Shown piece by piece: positions 61,494-64,000 of a DNA stretch of 64,000 bases. The translations under genes were made by a program, and so were the position numbers. Under the pieces are notes generated by a model that did no database searches, was not told the origin of the DNA, and saw nothing but the letters and a program-made list of their open reading frames with translations. The stretch spans positions 1,473,666 to 1,537,665 of the forward strand of contig LT598458.1 in NCBI GenBank assembly GCA_900074725.1, read 5' to 3'. Within the stretch, counting starts at the first letter, position 1. The number at the start of each line of letters is the position of its first letter. This DNA is from Lachancea dasiensis. Lineage: Eukaryota > Ascomycota > Saccharomycetes > Saccharomycetales > Saccharomycetaceae.

Positions 61494-63059
61494 ATGCAAA
61501 CCGGTGGACCAGTTACAGACACTTCCTGGCACCTATCTCAACACTTCGCTGAACCTACAAGTGACGGCATTACTACGCCAGAGAGGGACTTGGAGGATGA
61601 GGCAGAGAAGACCGAAAGTATAGGTCCAGGTACAAGCTCCGATCCCGAAGCGCAGAGTGGCTATTTGGTTGAATTTACAGACAATGATCCAGAGAAGCCC
61701 ATCAACTGGAGAGTGAAGAAGAAAATATATCACACCATGATTTATGGTATTGCTACCTTAGCAGCCCAATTCAATTCCACAACCACTGCACCTTCAGTTG
61801 TACATCTAGCTAACTACTTTCATGTCAGCACAGAAAAGGCTTTGTTATGTACGTCACTGTATGTCATCGGCGTTGCTTTTGGACCCATGTTCTTCGCGCC
61901 ATTGTCAGAGATGTACGGAAGGAAAATAGGTGTGTTTGTCCCTCTGTTTATATCAATGGCGTTCACATTAGGCTCTGCACGATGTAGCGACTATCCAAGT
62001 CTTCTTGTTACGAGGTTTTTTGCAGGGTTTTTTGGGGGCAGCCCGGTTGTATCGTCTGGTGGGGTACTTGCGGATATCTGGCCGATCAGTGTAAGGTCGG
62101 TTGCATTGGTATTTTATGCGATGTTTGTTGTGTGTGGCGTTACGGTGGGACCGGTCATATCTGCTTTGCTGACCTATCAAGTTGGCACAGACGAATGGCG
62201 ATGGCCATTGTGGTTCATTTGCATCGTGCAGGGTATTCTTTTGATAGTTGCCACACTGACAGTTTCTGAGACGTATGCAGGGGTTGTGCTGGCCAAAAGA
62301 GCCAAGCAGATTCGTAAAAAATCTGGTAATTGGGCGTATCATGCCCAACACGAAGAGTGGGATTTAGACTTGAAGGAATACATCAGCATTCACCTTGTGA
62401 GGCCGTTTGCGATGCTTGCCACTCCTATTGTATTCGCCCTGGCACTGTTCGCTAGTTATGTGTTCGGCATTTTGTATCTGATCGTAACTTCGTTGCCATT
62501 GACCTTTGAGATGACGAGAGGCTGGGAGGGTACTGTAAGTAACCTTCCCACTCTTGGCATGATGATTGGCGTGATATTTGGTGGTGCGGTCAACGTTTGG
62601 GGAGGTTTAAGATATAAAAGACTGCTCGTGAAACACAAGGGGGTTCCGATCCCAGAGGAACGGTTCCCGCCTATGATGATGTTTGGATGGCTGATGCCTG
62701 CGGGCCTGTTCATATTTGCATGGACTTCACAAGCAAAAATCCATTGGATTGCCCCATGCATTGGTATTGTGGTAATGTCCGTGGGATTTTTCGTCATCTT
62801 TCAAGGCTGCCTCAACTATCTGGTGGACTCATTCACGAAGTATGCGGCATCTGCTATCGCAGCTAATACCTTCTTGAGGTCAATCTTAGGTGGGGTTTTC
62901 CCACTGTTTGGTCACTCTCTTTTTCGAAACCTTGGAGTGCAATGGGGCGCTTCAACAGTTGCATTTATTGCGCTTGCAATGATACCAATACCATTCGTTT
63001 TCTACGCGTTTGGCGCAAAGATTCGCTCGAGGAATCCTTACATTAAACGGGTAGCTTGA
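61494..63059 (+). CDS. MFS drug:H+ antiporter, DHA1 family (TPO/FLR1/YHK8-like)
   Basis: 521-aa, twelve-helix exporter. Signatures: an acidic N-terminal tail ending DNDPEKPINW, typical of the Tpo/Flr1/Yhk8 group; APLSEMYGRKIG (motif A); RFFAGFFGGSPVVSSGGVLADIW; GPVISALLTY (motif C region); and the late block HWIAPCIGIVVMSVGFFVIFQGCLNYLVDSF and ANTFLRSILGGVFPLF seen in Yhk8- and Tpo1-type proteins. Probably a plasma-membrane multidrug or polyamine exporter. It is the last intact gene before the telomeric element. ATG 61494 is the first in frame. Substrates unknown. Confidence 0.87.
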   Translation: MQTGGPVTDTSWHLSQHFAEPTSDGITTPERDLEDEAEKTESIGPGTSSDPEAQSGYLVEFTDNDPEKPINWRVKKKIYHTMIYGIATLAAQFNSTTTAPSVVHLANYFHVSTEKALLCTSLYVIGVAFGPMFFAPLSEMYGRKIGVFVPLFISMAFTLGSARCSDYPSLLVTRFFAGFFGGSPVVSSGGVLADIWPISVRSVALVFYAMFVVCGVTVGPVISALLTYQVGTDEWRWPLWFICIVQGILLIVATLTVSETYAGVVLAKRAKQIRKKSGNWAYHAQHEEWDLDLKEYISIHLVRPFAMLATPIVFALALFASYVFGILYLIVTSLPLTFEMTRGWEGTVSNLPTLGMMIGVIFGGAVNVWGGLRYKRLLVKHKGVPIPEERFPPMMMFGWLMPAGLFIFAWTSQAKIHWIAPCIGIVVMSVGFFVIFQGCLNYLVDSFTKYAASAIAANTFLRSILGGVFPLFGHSLFRNLGVQWGASTVAFIALAMIPIPFVFYAFGAKIRSRNPYIKRVA

Positions 63060-63370
63060 TATGTGGAACGGTCAGCTAAACTTCGCGTTTTAAGGCTACA
63101 TTCCCAGATCAGTTTTTACATGCTGTAAAACTTTATTTTAGTGAACTCTAGGGAGGGGTTCGCATTGATTTTTATTTGGTCTCTTCGTGACTATTCTGCG
63201 TCGCGGTATTGAACTAGGCTCGATAGATAATGCCGTTTTCTACATTTGGATATGGAACTTCTTATAGATAATGCCCTTCTGTACGTTTGGATATAAAACT
63301 TCTTATTGGAAGGCTAGACACGCCATGTGGTAGGACTTGTTATTTGAAATGGGAAGTGGGACGAGCAGGT
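63060..63370. other. Spacer with a degenerate tandem repeat
   Basis: 311 bases between the exporter and the telomeric helicase relic, including the repeat at 63226-63307. Confidence 0.6.
63226..63307 (+). repeat. Degenerate tandem repeat, two 41-base copies
   Basis: GATAATGCC ... TTTGGATATGGAACTTCTTATA at 63226-63266 and GATAATGCCC ... TTTGGATATAAAACTTCTTATT at 63267-63307, with a few substitutions. Non-coding, at the inner edge of the telomere-associated element. Confidence 0.8.
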
Positions 63371-64000
63371 GTAAAGGAAGCATGCGAATCTAGGATTAAG
63401 AAGGAGCTGTGAAACGCACGGGAACTTCGCTTTTGAGCATGTGTATGTGGGTACGTTTGACGATTTAGGGAAACATGACCCGCGACGACGCCATGCCAAG
63501 TGGGGTCTTCCATCACGGGAACTTGCTTGGGCATGCTGGTGATTGACGCGTGTCACAATATGTACGAGGAAAATGAGTTTAGAAGGGCGGCCTTGAAGGG
63601 GAACCCGCTGGTGCCGTTTTACTGTCCTGGAAGGTGGTACTAATGACTGCGACAGCCGGGACCACGGGCATGCGCCTGGTGTTGAAGTGTCTACACATGA
63701 ACGAGGAGGCATACGTGTGGACCTTGATGACGCTGCCGCCACTGCAGAATGTGCGAAAGACATTTGAGAAGGTGGAGTCCTCGAAGGTATATGAGGTGGC
63801 TCGTCAGACGGTGGCCATGGTGATAGGCGAGAGAGCGGGAGGGGAGGTCTTTGCAAGGACTGTAGAGCACCCCAAAATATGGGTGCACGGGGATCTAGAG
63901 ACTAGGAAGGAGGTGGAGGGGATCCATGGGTGCCAAGCGGGAGGATACCGTGTGTTTATGGGGACGAAACTGGTCTGTGAGGGAATTGACCTTCCAGAGA
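63371..64000 (+). pseudogene. Broken Y'-like telomeric helicase, continues off the window
   Basis: Resembles the S. cerevisiae Y' helicase (YRF1). Read on the plus strand in three frames: VKEACESRIKKEL (63371) and VYVGTFDDLGKH (63441); then MLVIDACHNMYEENEF (63533), equivalent to the DEFH box but with Ala for Glu; then LMTATAGTTGMRL (63643) with IWVHGDLE and RVFMGTKLVCEGIDLPE (motifs III, IV and V) to the window end. Frame changes and the lost Walker B Glu indicate a dead copy. The region is clearly richer in G+C than its neighbours. The reverse strand is also open for long stretches, but that is a composition effect. Y'-type elements sit next to telomeres, so the chromosome end is probably close. 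Confidence 0.8.

Noticed and set aside
63314-63888. Long minus-strand frames at the right edge
   Set aside because: They are the complement of the helicase relic; only the plus strand gives recognisable motifs.

Overview
This is a chromosome-end segment of a budding yeast (family Saccharomycetaceae). It shows a GTATGT / TACTAAC / CAG spliceosomal intron, ATG starts behind TATA boxes, and a run of genes in the same order and orientation as the right arm of Saccharomyces cerevisiae chromosome XIV (MSO1, LYS9, BRE5, POP2, NOG2, ESF2; all on the minus strand). An OCA4 gene sits between LYS9 and BRE5. In S. cerevisiae OCA4 is on chromosome III beside CDC50, and MSO1 is on chromosome XIV beside the CDC50 paralogue. 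One block here therefore carries genes split between two S. cerevisiae ohnologous regions, which points to a lineage that did not undergo the whole-genome duplication (Lachancea-like is my guess; the genus is not proven).

Layout. Bases 1-12.4 kb are the conserved collinear core: exocytosis (MSO1), lysine biosynthesis (LYS9), inositol-pyrophosphatase-like OCA4, deubiquitinase cofactor (BRE5), mRNA deadenylation (POP2), and ribosome biogenesis (NOG2, ESF2). OCA4 and NOG2 must be spliced to give family-length proteins. The NOG2 intron is long (501 nt) and is the expected host of an H/ACA snoRNA. Synteny with S. cerevisiae stops after ESF2.

Bases 13-31 kb are a detoxification and transport region: a PaiB-like FMN-binding protein, a dienelactone hydrolase, a QDR-type MFS exporter, an SNG1-like membrane protein next to a Zn2Cys6 regulator, a YMC1/2-type mitochondrial carrier, a ferric-reductase relic, an AQY3-type aquaglyceroporin and a GXS1/FRT1-type sugar symporter. 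Bases 31-41 kb hold three amino-acid transporters (MMP1/SAM3-like, VBA-like, GAP1-like). Bases 41-64 kb are gene-poor subtelomere: a repetitive Ser-rich secreted protein, a decayed CPA2 cation/proton antiporter, a hexapeptide acetyltransferase, a sulfonate group (SOA1-like transporter, JLP1 dioxygenase, dead STR2-type cystathionine gamma-synthase), a DHA1 exporter and, at the right edge, a broken Y'-like telomeric helicase. The telomere therefore probably lies to the right.

Functional threads: the 49.9-59.6 kb genes together describe uptake and oxidative cleavage of organosulfonates followed by sulfur assimilation, with the last step now a pseudogene. The dienelactone hydrolase and QDR-type pump promoters share an 11-bp CGGCCG element. 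NOG2 and ESF2 promoters carry PAC motifs typical of ribosome-biogenesis genes. Several predicted starts were moved to the first real ATG because the longest open frame began at GTG or TTG.
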